A DNA stretch of 64,000 bases from NCBI RefSeq assembly GCF_029223865.1, contig NZ_CP119520.1, forward strand, positions 1,178,001-1,242,000. Direction: 5' to 3'. Under the pieces are notes generated by a model. The model ran no database searches. It was not told the DNA's origin and saw only the letters and a list, made by a program, of their open reading frames with translations. This document shows positions 17,236 to 26,000 of the stretch, in pieces; position 1 is the first letter of the stretch, and each line of letters opens with the position of its first letter. Origin of the DNA: Telluria mixta (lineage in GTDB: Bacteria; Pseudomonadota; Gammaproteobacteria; Burkholderiales; Burkholderiaceae_D). Both the position numbers and the translations under genes were made by a program.

Positions 17236-19266
17236 TTACCAGAACACCACGCGGTCCTGTGGCGCCAGGTACATCCTGTCGCCCGGCTTGACGTCGAACG
17301 CGTCGTAGAAGCCCGGGTGGTTGCGCAGGCTGCCGTTGACGCGGAATTCCGACGGCGAGTGCGGATCGGATTTCACTTGCGCGATCAGCGCGGCATCGCG
17401 CGCCTTGCCGCGGCGCGCCTGCGCGAGGCCCATGAAGATGCGCTGCTCGGCCGTGAAGCCGTCGATCACGGGCGCCGGCTTGCCGTGCAGCGAGATCTTG
17501 TAGGCACGGCTGGCCATGATGGCGCCCGCGTTGTCGGCGATATTCTCGCCCAGGGTCAGCTCGCCATTCAGGTGGTAGCCCTCGACCGGGCTGTAGCCGG
17601 CATACTGCGCGACGAGCACCTTGCCCTTCGCCGCGAATTTCTCTCCATCTTCCTTCGTCCACCAGTTGCGCAGATTGCCGTCGCCGTCGTACTGGGCGCC
17701 CTGGTCGTCGAACGCGTGGCTGATCTCGTGGCCGATGGAGATGCCGACGGCGCCGTAGTTGATCGCCGGTTCGGCATCCGCGTCGTACAACGGCGCCTGC
17801 AGGCGCGCGGCCGGGAACACGACCTCGTTCATCTCCGGGCTGTAGTAGGCGTTCACGGTCTGCGGCGTCATGTGCCATTCGGCGCGGTCGACCGGCTTGC
17901 CCAGCTTGGCGACGGCGTAGCGGTGCGCGAATGCGCGCGAGCGCATCACGTTGCCGACGAGGTCGGCGCGCTTGACGGCCAGCGACGAATAATCGCGCCA
18001 CTTGTCCGGATAGCCCACCTTGACGGCGATTTTCGCCAGCTTGGCCTGCGCCTGTTTCTTCGTCTCCGGCGTCATCCAGTCCAGCGTCTCGATGCTGTCC
18101 TTGTACGCCAGCAGGAAGTTATGGACCATCTCCTCGACCTGGCGCCTGCGCTCGGCGGGAAAATAGTGCTCGACATAGACTTTGCCGACGACTTCGCCCA
18201 GGTCGCGGTTGATCTGCGCGATGGCCAGCTTTTCTGTCGGACGGTTGACCTTCGCGCCGGACAGTACCATGCCGCGGAACGCGAAGTTCTCGTCGACGAA
18301 CGCCTGCGACAGGTAAGGCGCGTAGACGCTCAGCACGCGGAACGTGAAGTAGGACTTCCACGTATCGACGGGCGTGGTAGCCACGATGCCATCGAGCTTT
18401 TGCACATAGGTCGGCTGCTCGACGTTGACGGCGTCCGCCTTGCCTGCGATGTCCTGCGTCTTCATCCACGCGGCCCAGTCGAAGCCCGGCGCCAGCGCTT
18501 TCAGCTGCGCGACCGTCAGCCTGTTGTACGTTTTCACCGGATCGCGGTTCTCGACGGCGCTCCATTGTGCCTGCGCGATCGCCGTCTCGAGTGCGACAAT
18601 GCGCGCGGCCTGACCTGCCGCATCCGGCTGGCCGGCCAGCGTCAGCAGTTTTTCCACGTGCGCCTGGTATTTCGCGCGCGTGTCGGCCAGCCTGGCGTCG
18701 TCCTGCAGGTAGTAGTCGCGGTTGGGCATGCCGAGGCCGGACTGGGAGATCACGACGAGGTAGCGCGTCGACTGCCGGGCATCCTGCTGCACCGACATGG
18801 ACAGCGGGCTGCCCGCGCCGATGGCGTCGAAGTGCGCGGCCAACGCGGCCAACTGGCGCTTGTCCTTCAGTGCCGCGATGCGCGCCAGTTCCCCTTTCAA
18901 CGGGGCGACACCCAATGCGTCGCGGTGCGCGCGGTCGATGTAGCTGGCGTAATAGTCTCCCATCTTTTGCGCATTCGAACCGGCTTTCGCGGTCTTGTCC
19001 TGCGCGGCCTGCTCGATCAGCGTACGGATCTGCGTTTCGACATTTTCCTGGGCGATGTTGAACGCGCCCCAGCTGGCGCGGTCGGCCGGGATATCGACGT
19101 CGTGCAGCCACTTGCCCTGCGAATAACGGAAGAAATCGTCCTGCGGACGGAAGGCCGGATCGACGGCGGTCTTGTCGACGCCGGAGGGTGCGGTATCGGC
19201 CGGGGCCGCGTAGGCCTGGCCTGCAAATACGCCCAGGATAAGGGCGCTGCACAGAAGTCGTTTCAT
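17236..19266 (-). CDS. M13-family (neprilysin-like) zinc metallopeptidase, exported
   Basis: The protein is 676 residues from ATG 19266, which begins a clean signal peptide (MKRLLCSALILGVFAGQAYA). An in-frame extension to 19569 would overlap the CAP-domain gene and destroy the signal. PQDDFFRYSQGKWL opens the mature protein, as in other M13 enzymes. The zinc motif HEISH (about residue 512) and the second motif GENIADNAG (about 571) are intact. The usual C-terminal CxxW is replaced by VVFW. It cleaves oligopeptides in the periplasm. GGAG lies before the ATG. Divergent promoters face the CAP-domain gene across 109 bp. Confidence 0.95.
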   Translation of the reverse strand: MKRLLCSALILGVFAGQAYAAPADTAPSGVDKTAVDPAFRPQDDFFRYSQGKWLHDVDIPADRASWGAFNIAQENVETQIRTLIEQAAQDKTAKAGSNAQKMGDYYASYIDRAHRDALGVAPLKGELARIAALKDKRQLAALAAHFDAIGAGSPLSMSVQQDARQSTRYLVVISQSGLGMPNRDYYLQDDARLADTRAKYQAHVEKLLTLAGQPDAAGQAARIVALETAIAQAQWSAVENRDPVKTYNRLTVAQLKALAPGFDWAAWMKTQDIAGKADAVNVEQPTYVQKLDGIVATTPVDTWKSYFTFRVLSVYAPYLSQAFVDENFAFRGMVLSGAKVNRPTEKLAIAQINRDLGEVVGKVYVEHYFPAERRRQVEEMVHNFLLAYKDSIETLDWMTPETKKQAQAKLAKIAVKVGYPDKWRDYSSLAVKRADLVGNVMRSRAFAHRYAVAKLGKPVDRAEWHMTPQTVNAYYSPEMNEVVFPAARLQAPLYDADAEPAINYGAVGISIGHEISHAFDDQGAQYDGDGNLRNWWTKEDGEKFAAKGKVLVAQYAGYSPVEGYHLNGELTLGENIADNAGAIMASRAYKISLHGKPAPVIDGFTAEQRIFMGLAQARRGKARDAALIAQVKSDPHSPSEFRVNGSLRNHPGFYDAFDVKPGDRMYLAPQDRVVFW

Positions 19267-19375
19267 GGTGTCTCCACGGTTGTGTAGGCTTGCGATGCTA
19301 AAGGAACCGTTGCCCGATGCCAAGCGTCCAGGCTGGCTGGAATTCCGGGCCCGCGTCCCCATCTGGGTGACGACC

Positions 19376-20218
19376 ATGCCTGCCCTCACCCGCTTTCTGC
19401 TGCTCGCCGCCACGCTGGCTGCCGCCACGCCCGCGCGTGCGGACGAGCTCGCCAATCTGATCAATGCGTACCGCGCCGCGCCCGGCACCTGCGACGGCGC
19501 TTCGGTTGCGCCGGTTGCGATGCTGAACGTCGAGCCGGCCCTGTCCCGCATCCGCATCGGTCCCGGCACTTTCCTCGAATCCGCCCTGCAGCGCGCCGGC
19601 TACGAGGCCGCGCATGCGGAGGCGATCACGGTCACGGGGCCACCCGATGCGCGCGCGGCGATGGAGGTGATCGCACAAAAATACTGCCGCACCCTGCGCG
19701 CTGCGGAATTCGCGGCCGTGGGCACGGCGCACATCGGCAACGACTGGCAGGTCGTGCTGGCGCGGCCCGTCGTCATCCCGCCGCTGCCCAAGTGGCCGGA
19801 CGCGGGCCGGGACATCCTCGCGCTCGTGAACGCGGCGCGCGCGCAGCCGCGCACGTGCGGAACGCAGGCGTTCGGTCCGGCCGGTCCGCTCATCTGGAAC
19901 CCGCTGCTGGGCCAGGCCGCCCTCGTACACAGCACGGACATGGCGCAGAAGCACTACTTCAACCACAAGCAGCCGGACGGCAGCGTTCCGGCCGACCGGG
20001 CCACCAGGGCCGGCTACCGCTGGGCGCGCGTCGGGGAAAATATCGCGTCGGGCCAGCGCACGCCCGAGGAAGCGGTGGCGTCCTGGCTGGACAGCCCCGG
20101 CCACTGCGCCAACATCATGAATCCGACGTTCACGGAAATGGGCGCGGCGTACGCGATCAATCCGCAGAACCGCAACCGCACCGCCTACTGGACGCAGGTC
20201 TTCGGCACACCGCGTTGA
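19376..20218 (+). CDS. CAP-domain (SCP/PR1) protein with a degenerate second CAP-like half
   Basis: The product is 281 residues from ATG 19376, chosen because it starts the signal peptide (cleavage after PARA). The C-terminal half (about 145-281) is a full CAP domain: DILALVNAARAQPRTCG, the histidines in HSTDMAQKHYFNH, GENIASGQRTPEEAV and SWLDSPGHCANIMNP. The N-terminal half starts with a similar ELANLINAYRAAPGTCDG and has the same rough spacing but lacks the histidines, so it looks like a decayed duplicate. Bacterial CAP proteins are secreted and their role is mostly unknown. No good ribosome site is visible (weak GGTGA). Confidence 0.88.
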   Translation: MPALTRFLLLAATLAAATPARADELANLINAYRAAPGTCDGASVAPVAMLNVEPALSRIRIGPGTFLESALQRAGYEAAHAEAITVTGPPDARAAMEVIAQKYCRTLRAAEFAAVGTAHIGNDWQVVLARPVVIPPLPKWPDAGRDILALVNAARAQPRTCGTQAFGPAGPLIWNPLLGQAALVHSTDMAQKHYFNHKQPDGSVPADRATRAGYRWARVGENIASGQRTPEEAVASWLDSPGHCANIMNPTFTEMGAAYAINPQNRNRTAYWTQVFGTPR

Positions 20219-20257
20219 TCATAGCTCCACGCTATGCCATTCATAAAAACAAACATA

Positions 20258-20286
20258 TTGCGCACAATTGAATTGCGCGCTATAGT
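20258..20286 (+). promoter_or_regulatory. ohrR promoter with embedded OhrR-type operator
   Basis: The inverted repeat GCGCACAATT - G - AATTGCGCGC (20260-20280) matches in 9 of 10 positions and resembles the ACAATT/AATTGT core of known OhrR boxes. It fills the spacer between TTGCGC (20258-20263) and TATAGT (20281-20286), which are 17 nt apart. A repressor bound here would block RNA polymerase. The predicted start of transcription falls within a few nt of the ohrR ATG. Confidence 0.75.
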
Positions 20287-20293
20287 TCAACCC

Positions 20294-20743
20294 ATGGAAA
20301 CGAACGACGCAAACGCAGCTCTCCTGCTCGACAACCAGTTGTGCTTCGCACTCCACTCGGCATCGCTGGCGATGACGAAGGTGTACAAGCCGCACCTGGA
20401 CAAGCTGGGCGTGACGTATCCGCAGTACCTGGTGCTGCTGGTGCTGTGGGAGCGCGACGGCCTGAGCGTGTCGGACATCGGCGAGCGCCTGTACCTCGAT
20501 TCCGGGACGTTGACCCCGCTGCTGAAGCGGCTGGAGGCCCAGGGCCTGGTCGACCGCTCCCGCGATCCGCAGGACGAGCGCCGCGTGGTGATCCGGCTGA
20601 CGGCTGCGGCGCGTGCGCTGAAGGACGAAGCGGCCGGCATTCCGGCCTGCATCCTGGGCGCCACCGGTTGCGACGTGCAGGAAGTTGTAAGACTCGTCGG
20701 CGAAGTCAAAGCGATGCGCGACAGGCTCGCCGGCGCGATTTAA
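20294..20743 (+). CDS. ohrR: OhrR, peroxide-sensing MarR-family repressor
   Basis: The product is 149 residues from ATG 20294. The N-terminal motif LLDNQLCFALHSAS is diagnostic of OhrR and contains the reactive Cys17. Two more cysteines near the C-terminus (119 and 126) fit the two-cysteine type, in which organic peroxides drive a disulfide and release of DNA. The winged helix includes LSVSDIGERLYLDSGTLTPLLKRLE and DPQDERRVVIRLT. It represses itself and the downstream ohr gene, 46 nt away. There is no Shine-Dalgarno and the likely transcription start is next to the ATG, so the mRNA may be leaderless. An in-frame ATG at 20234 lies upstream of the promoter and is rejected. Confidence 0.93.
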   Translation: METNDANAALLLDNQLCFALHSASLAMTKVYKPHLDKLGVTYPQYLVLLVLWERDGLSVSDIGERLYLDSGTLTPLLKRLEAQGLVDRSRDPQDERRVVIRLTAAARALKDEAAGIPACILGATGCDVQEVVRLVGEVKAMRDRLAGAI

Positions 20744-20789
20744 GACGATTTATGTGCAGTACGAACTCAACCACTGAAAGGATAACGCC

Positions 20790-21218
20790 ATGACCACCAA
20801 ACTCGATAAAGTCCTGTACACCGCCAAAGCCCACACCACCGGCGGCCGCGAAGGCACCTCCCGTACCGACGACGGCCTGCTGGACGTCCGCCTGGCACCG
20901 CCGAAGGAAATGGGCGGCAAGGGTGATGCCACGAACCCGGAACAACTGTTCGCCGCCGGCTACTCGGCCTGCTTCATGGGCGCCATCAAGTTCGTCGCCG
21001 GCCAGAAGAAGGTCGCCGTCCCGGCCGACGCGTCGATCGACGCCAGCGTCTCGATCGGTCCGATCCCGAACGGTTTCGGCCTGGCCGTGGAACTGGCCGT
21101 GAGCCTGCCGGGCCTGGACCGCGCCGTGGCGCAGGACCTGGTCGATGCAGCCCACATCGTGTGCCCGTACTCGAACGCGACCCGCGGCAATATCGACGTC
21201 ACGCTGAGCCTGATCTAA
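20790..21218 (+). CDS. ohr: Ohr organic hydroperoxide reductase, paralog 2
   Basis: The product is 142 residues. The catalytic Arg20 is in TTGGREG, Glu51 in NPEQLFAAGYSACF with Cys61 as the peroxidatic residue, and resolving Cys125 in HIVCPYSNATRGN. It is the classical OhrR-controlled member: it follows ohrR by 46 nt and has its own GAAAGGAT ribosome site. It removes organic hydroperoxides in the cytoplasm. It is clearly homologous to the Ohr at 9834 but differs along its length, so the two are old paralogs. A near-perfect 56-nt inverted repeat starts 6 nt after its stop. Confidence 0.96.
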   Translation: MTTKLDKVLYTAKAHTTGGREGTSRTDDGLLDVRLAPPKEMGGKGDATNPEQLFAAGYSACFMGAIKFVAGQKKVAVPADASIDASVSIGPIPNGFGLAVELAVSLPGLDRAVAQDLVDAAHIVCPYSNATRGNIDVTLSLI

Positions 21219-21224
21219 GTCAAA

Positions 21225-21280
21225 CCGGGGTCAGAGCCCAGATTTTGGAAATTTCCCAAAATCGGGCTCTGACCCCGGTG
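21225..21280. repeat. REP-like long inverted repeat (GGGGTCAGAGCCC type)
   Basis: The arms ACCGGGGTCAGAGCCC and GGGCTCTGACCCCGGT pair perfectly over 16 bp. Inside them GATTTTGG pairs with CCAAAATC over 8 bp, leaving one bulged A and a 7-nt loop. The outer GGGGTCAGAGCCC is of the kind scattered between genes in beta-proteobacterial genomes, so this is probably a mobile REP/MITE-like element. It may also work as the terminator of ohr. Confidence 0.75.
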
Positions 21281-21394
21281 TTCGAGCAATAGTCCGCTGC
21301 TACGAGGATTCTTTTAGTTGATTAATTTTATCTATTAGATCCATATAAACGGATAGTTTGCACGAATACCCCGCAAGCTCTACCATGGTTATGA

Positions 21395-21431
21395 ATAGAT
21401 CGCAGCTATCGATGAATATTCGCCGATAGCT
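21395..21431 (+). promoter_or_regulatory. OxyR-like half-site and overlapping inverted repeat upstream of the catalase
   Basis: ATAGATCGCAGCTAT (21395-21409) fits the OxyR tetranucleotide pattern ATAGntnnnanCTAT at every defined position. Overlapping it is AGCTATCG - 12 nt - CGATAGCT (21404-21431). The second OxyR dimer site expected 7 nt downstream is not recognisable. The site is 42 nt before the catalase ATG, a sensible place for an activator. Confidence 0.55.
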
Positions 21432-21450
21432 TAACCATGAAAGAGCCGCT

Positions 21451-22905
21451 ATGACCCAACTCACTACCGCCTCCGGCATTCCCGTCGACGACAACCAGAA
21501 CTCGATCACGGCCGGCCCGCGCGGCCCCGTGCTGCTGCAGGACTTCCACCTGATCGAAAAACTGCAGCACTTCAACCGCGAACGCATCCCCGAGCGCGTC
21601 GTGCACGCGAAGGGTTCGGGCGCATACGGCACCTTCACGGTCACCCACGACGTCAGCAAGTACACGAAGGCGAAACTGTTCTCGGCCGTCGGCAAGCAGA
21701 CGGAAACGTTCCTGCGCTTCTCGACCGTCGGCGGCGAAAAGGGCTCGGCCGACACGGAACGCGATCCGCGCGGATTCGCCGTGCGCTTCTATACCGAGGA
21801 AGGGAACTGGGACCTGGTCGGCAACAACACCCCGACGTTCTTCCTGAAGGACGGGATCAAGTTCCCGGACTTCATCCACACGCAGAAACGCGACCCGCAG
21901 ACGAACCTGAAGTCCGCACAGAACGTGTGGGACTTCTGGAGCAGGACGCCGGAAAGCCTGCACCAGGTGACGATCCTGTTCTCCGACCGCGGCACGCCGG
22001 ACGGCTACCGCCACATGGACGGCTTCGGCAGCCACACCTACAGCCTGATCAACGACGCGGGCGAACGCGTGTGGGTCAAGTGGCACTTCAAGACGCTGCA
22101 GGGCATCAAAAACCTGAGCGCGACGGAAGCCCAGCGCCTGGCCGGCGTCGACCCGGACTATGCCCAGCGCGACCTGTTCGGCGCCATCGCCAGGGGTGAC
22201 TACCCGCGCTGGAGCGTGGAGATCCAGGTGATGGACGACGCCCGGCGCGCCGCCTGGGAAGCGAAGACCGGCTGGGACGCGTTCGATCTCACCAAGGTGT
22301 GGCCGCAGGGCGAGTTCCCGCGCATCCCGGTCGGCATCCTGGAACTGAACCGCAACCCGGACAACTACCATGCCGACGTCGAGCAGGCCGCACTGTCGCC
22401 GTCGAACATCGTGCCGGGCCTGGGCTACAGCCCCGACAAGATGCTGCAGGCACGCCTGTTCGCCTACCACGACGCCCAGCTGTACCGCGTCGGCACGAAC
22501 CACCAGCACCTGCCGGTGAACCGCCCGCGCTGCCCGTTCCACAACCAGCAGCGCGATGGCGCCATGGCCATCGCCAACGGCGGCGCGGCGCCGAACTACG
22601 ATCCGGTCCGTGCCGATGTCCCGGCCGCCGGCGGCTTCGGCCACGGCGACGCCGGCTGGCCGGTGGAAGGCAACGCGGGCCGCTACGACACCCGCGCCAC
22701 CGACGACCACTTCACGCAGGCGGGCAACCTGTTCCGCCTGCTCACCGACGAAGGCAAGCGCAACCTGATCGCCAACATCGCCGGGTCGCTGTCCAATGCG
22801 GATGCCGTTATCCAGGATCGCCAGATCGGGCATTTCCTGAAAGCGGATCCGGCGTACGGCCAGGGCGTGGCGGAGGCGATCCGCGCGCTGCAGAACAGGG
22901 CGTAA
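21451..22905 (+). CDS. katA: Monofunctional heme catalase (small-subunit type)
   Basis: The protein is 484 residues, the normal size for small-subunit (clade 3-like) catalases. His52 in [14 protein letters not shown] and Asn125 in [14 protein letters not shown] are the distal active-site residues. [14 protein letters not shown] near residue 335 supplies the heme-ligand Tyr. [19 protein letters not shown] is the classical substrate-channel region. It converts hydrogen peroxide to water and oxygen in the cytoplasm. AAAGAG lies 5 nt before the ATG. It follows the ohrR-ohr pair, from which it is separated by a REP-like hairpin, and an OxyR-like site precedes it, so the block covers both organic and inorganic peroxides. 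Confidence 0.96.
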   Translation: MTQLTTASGIPVDDNQNSITAGPRGPVLLQDFHLIEKLQHFNRERIPERVVHAKGSGAYGTFTVTHDVSKYTKAKLFSAVGKQTETFLRFSTVGGEKGSADTERDPRGFAVRFYTEEGNWDLVGNNTPTFFLKDGIKFPDFIHTQKRDPQTNLKSAQNVWDFWSRTPESLHQVTILFSDRGTPDGYRHMDGFGSHTYSLINDAGERVWVKWHFKTLQGIKNLSATEAQRLAGVDPDYAQRDLFGAIARGDYPRWSVEIQVMDDARRAAWEAKTGWDAFDLTKVWPQGEFPRIPVGILELNRNPDNYHADVEQAALSPSNIVPGLGYSPDKMLQARLFAYHDAQLYRVGTNHQHLPVNRPRCPFHNQQRDGAMAIANGGAAPNYDPVRADVPAAGGFGHGDAGWPVEGNAGRYDTRATDDHFTQAGNLFRLLTDEGKRNLIANIAGSLSNADAVIQDRQIGHFLKADPAYGQGVAEAIRALQNRA

Positions 22906-23042
22906 TCACCGTTAGCAGTTTCCGACGGGCCGGGCGGCGTTGCTGTCCAGCCCTATTTGCGTCCTCAATTCTCACAAAAAATCACAACAAGTTCTTTATT
23001 TTCAAGGGCTTGTGGACTTTATTGTCGAGTTAGGCAATAGTT

Positions 23043-26000
23043 GTGTCTTTACAAAAACAAGATGCAAAAATGGCCATCGACGACACGCGGTTGGGGACCG
23101 CACTCCTGCCCCGGAACGGGACCATGTCCGGCCGCGCGGCAGATACGGCCGATGCCGTGCCGCGGCTGACCGACGGCCCGGACGACGGCCAGCCTGTCGA
23201 CGCCGACCTCGTCTTCACGTTCAGCGAGGCGATCCAGGCCGGCAGCGGTACCGTGACCGTGTCTATCTCCGGGCTGCTCCAGGTGTACTCGGACAACGTC
23301 AAGAGCGCCGACGTGCACATCGACGGCAACAAGCTCACCTTGCATCTGCCGCAACACCTGGCCTACGCCACGCGCTACTACGTCACGTTCGACGACAACG
23401 CGGTCCTGGACCTGACGGGGCATCCGCTCGGTATCACGAACTCGGTGGGGTTCATGTCCGGCCTGAGCCCGGTCGCCCTCAACCTGACCGGCACGGACGG
23501 CATGGACACCCTGCACGGCAGCGATCTTGGCGACACGTTGACCGGCGGCGCCGGTACGGACTGGATCTACGGTCACGGCGGGAACGACCTGATCCACGGC
23601 GGCGATGAACCGGCGAGTGCATACATCGGCGACTTGATCGAAGGCGGCGCCGGCGACGACACGGTGTACGGCGATGCCGGCCACGACGGCCTGCTGGGCG
23701 GCGCCGGCAATGACCGGCTGATCGGCGGCGAGGGCAACGACACCCTGGATGGCGAGGCCGGCGACGACCTGCTGGAAGGCGGCGCAGGCAACGATACGTT
23801 CTGGACGCACTACGGCGTCGACACCCTGCGCGGCGGCGATGGCGACGACTCGTTCGCCGGTGAACACGCGGGCGTGCTGGACGGCGGCGCCGGCAACGAC
23901 ACCCTCACCGGCCACGACGGCATCGACTACGACGGCGGCGCCGGGGCGGACCGGATCGTCGTTAACGTCGACTCGTTCAGCGGCCTCGTGTCGCACGTCG
24001 ACGGCGGCGACGGCGACGACGTGATCCACCTCGACATCGGGCTGAATACGAACGGCCGGATCAGCGTGACGGCCGGCGCCGGCCGCGACACGATCGAGCC
24101 GGGATCGTCCTATTACGCTTCCTACAGCGCGGACATGCGCATCGACGTCACGGACTTCACGCCGGGCAGCGGCGGCGACGTCATCGACCTGCGCGGCCTT
24201 CTGCCCTACGACGCGCAAGACAATCCGTTCGCCACCGGTGCCATCCGGTTGCAGGCCGACGGCAACGACACGCTGTTGCAGATCAAGCCGGGCACGCCCG
24301 GCGCCGGCTGGCAAACGGTGCTGCACCTGAACCACGTCACGCCGGACCAACTGACCGCTGCGAATTTTACCGGCGGCATCGATCCGAAGGGCGGCACGAC
24401 CGGCATCGTCGTCACGGGCACCGCGCAGGCGGACACGCTGAACGGCATGCTGCTGGACGACACGATCAGCGGCCTGGGCGGCGACGACACGCTGAATGGT
24501 GCCGCCGGCAACGACGTCATGGATGGCGGCGACGGCGCCGACGAACTGCGCGGCGGCGACGGCGACGATACGCTGACCGGCGGCCTCGGCAACGACAAGC
24601 TGTCCGACAGCGCGGGCTCCAACCGCATGAGCGGCGACGCCGGCGACGACCAGTTGGGAGCCGACTCGTCCGGCGCCAGCCTGCTCGACGGCGGCACCGG
24701 CAACGACACGCTGTTCGGCGGCAGCGGCACCGATACGCTGCAAGGGGGCGCCGGCGACGACAGCATCGACGTCTGGAGCACCTACTACTTCGGCACCAAG
24801 TCGCATGTCGTGAGCGTACTCGGTGGCGACGGCAAGGACACGATCACGTTCGGCGCACGCGAACAGACGGCGATCGAGGCCGCAGGCGGCCATGGAGCGG
24901 ATCTGTTCCGCGTCAACAGCATACCGGACACCGGCAGCATCACGATCACGGATTTCAGCACGGCCGACGGCGACCGGCTCGACCTGGGCGGCCTGCTGCC
25001 GCCCGACCTGAACGGCAATCCGTTCGGCACTGCCGGCTACCTGAGGGCGGAGCAGGCCGGCACCGACGTGCGCATCTTCCTCGACAGCGACGGCGCGGCG
25101 GGCGCCAACTGGAGCGAGAAGCTGCTGCTGACGCTCAAGGACACGCCCCTGTCCAGCCTGACCCCGGACGCGTTCGTGAACGGCTACGACATCGGCGGCG
25201 GCGGCCGCGGTGTGCAGCTGACCGGCACGGCCGGCAACGACGTGCTGGCGGGCGGCGCGCTCGACGACACCGTCACCGGCGCCGACGGCGCCGACAGCAT
25301 CGCCGGCGGCGCCGGCCAGGACCTGCTGCAGGGCGGCGACGAAACGGTGCTGGGCGCCGGCGATACGGTCGCGGGCGGCTACGGCAACGACACTGTCGAC
25401 GGCGGCGTCGGCGGCGACATCCTGCGCGGCGACGACGGCAACGATTCGGTGCTGGGCGGCCAGGGCGCCGACACCATCGACGGCGGCGCCGGCAACGACA
25501 CGCTGCGCGGCGGCGACGGCCACGACCTCATCACCGACAACGCGGGTGCCAACCTGCTCGACGGCGGCGCGGGCGACGACCGCCTCGCCAGCCTCGGCGA
25601 CTTCGCCACCGTGCACGGCGATACGACGCTCGACGGCGGCGCCGGCAACGACATCATCACGGCCGCCAACGCGAACGACGTCGTGCGCGGCGGCACGGGC
25701 GACGACAGCATCTGGATCGACCTCCGGGGCAGCACGGCGTACCGCGTGACGGTGGACGGCGGCGACGGCAACGACTCGATCCTCGTCACGCGCGAGCCAT
25801 GGACCGTGGGTGGCACCGTCGAGGCGACCGGCGGCGCCGGGCGCGACACTTACCACTGGGGCCAGGCCGGCCAGTTCGCGCCGGACACGCTGACCATCAC
25901 GGATTTCCAGGCCGGTCCGGACGGCGACGTTCTGGACGTGCTGTCGCTGCTGTACATGGCGACGCAAAATCCGTTCGCCACGGGCCACCTGCGCCTGGAG

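Noticed and set aside
21437..21454. Five-codon leader frame (MKEPL) whose stop overlaps the catalase start
   Set aside because: It has no ribosome site of its own; its AAAGAG is better explained as the catalase Shine-Dalgarno.
21300..21755. 151-codon minus-strand open frame across the catalase start
   Set aside because: Most of it is the reverse of the catalase coding region; the intergenic part has no start signal.
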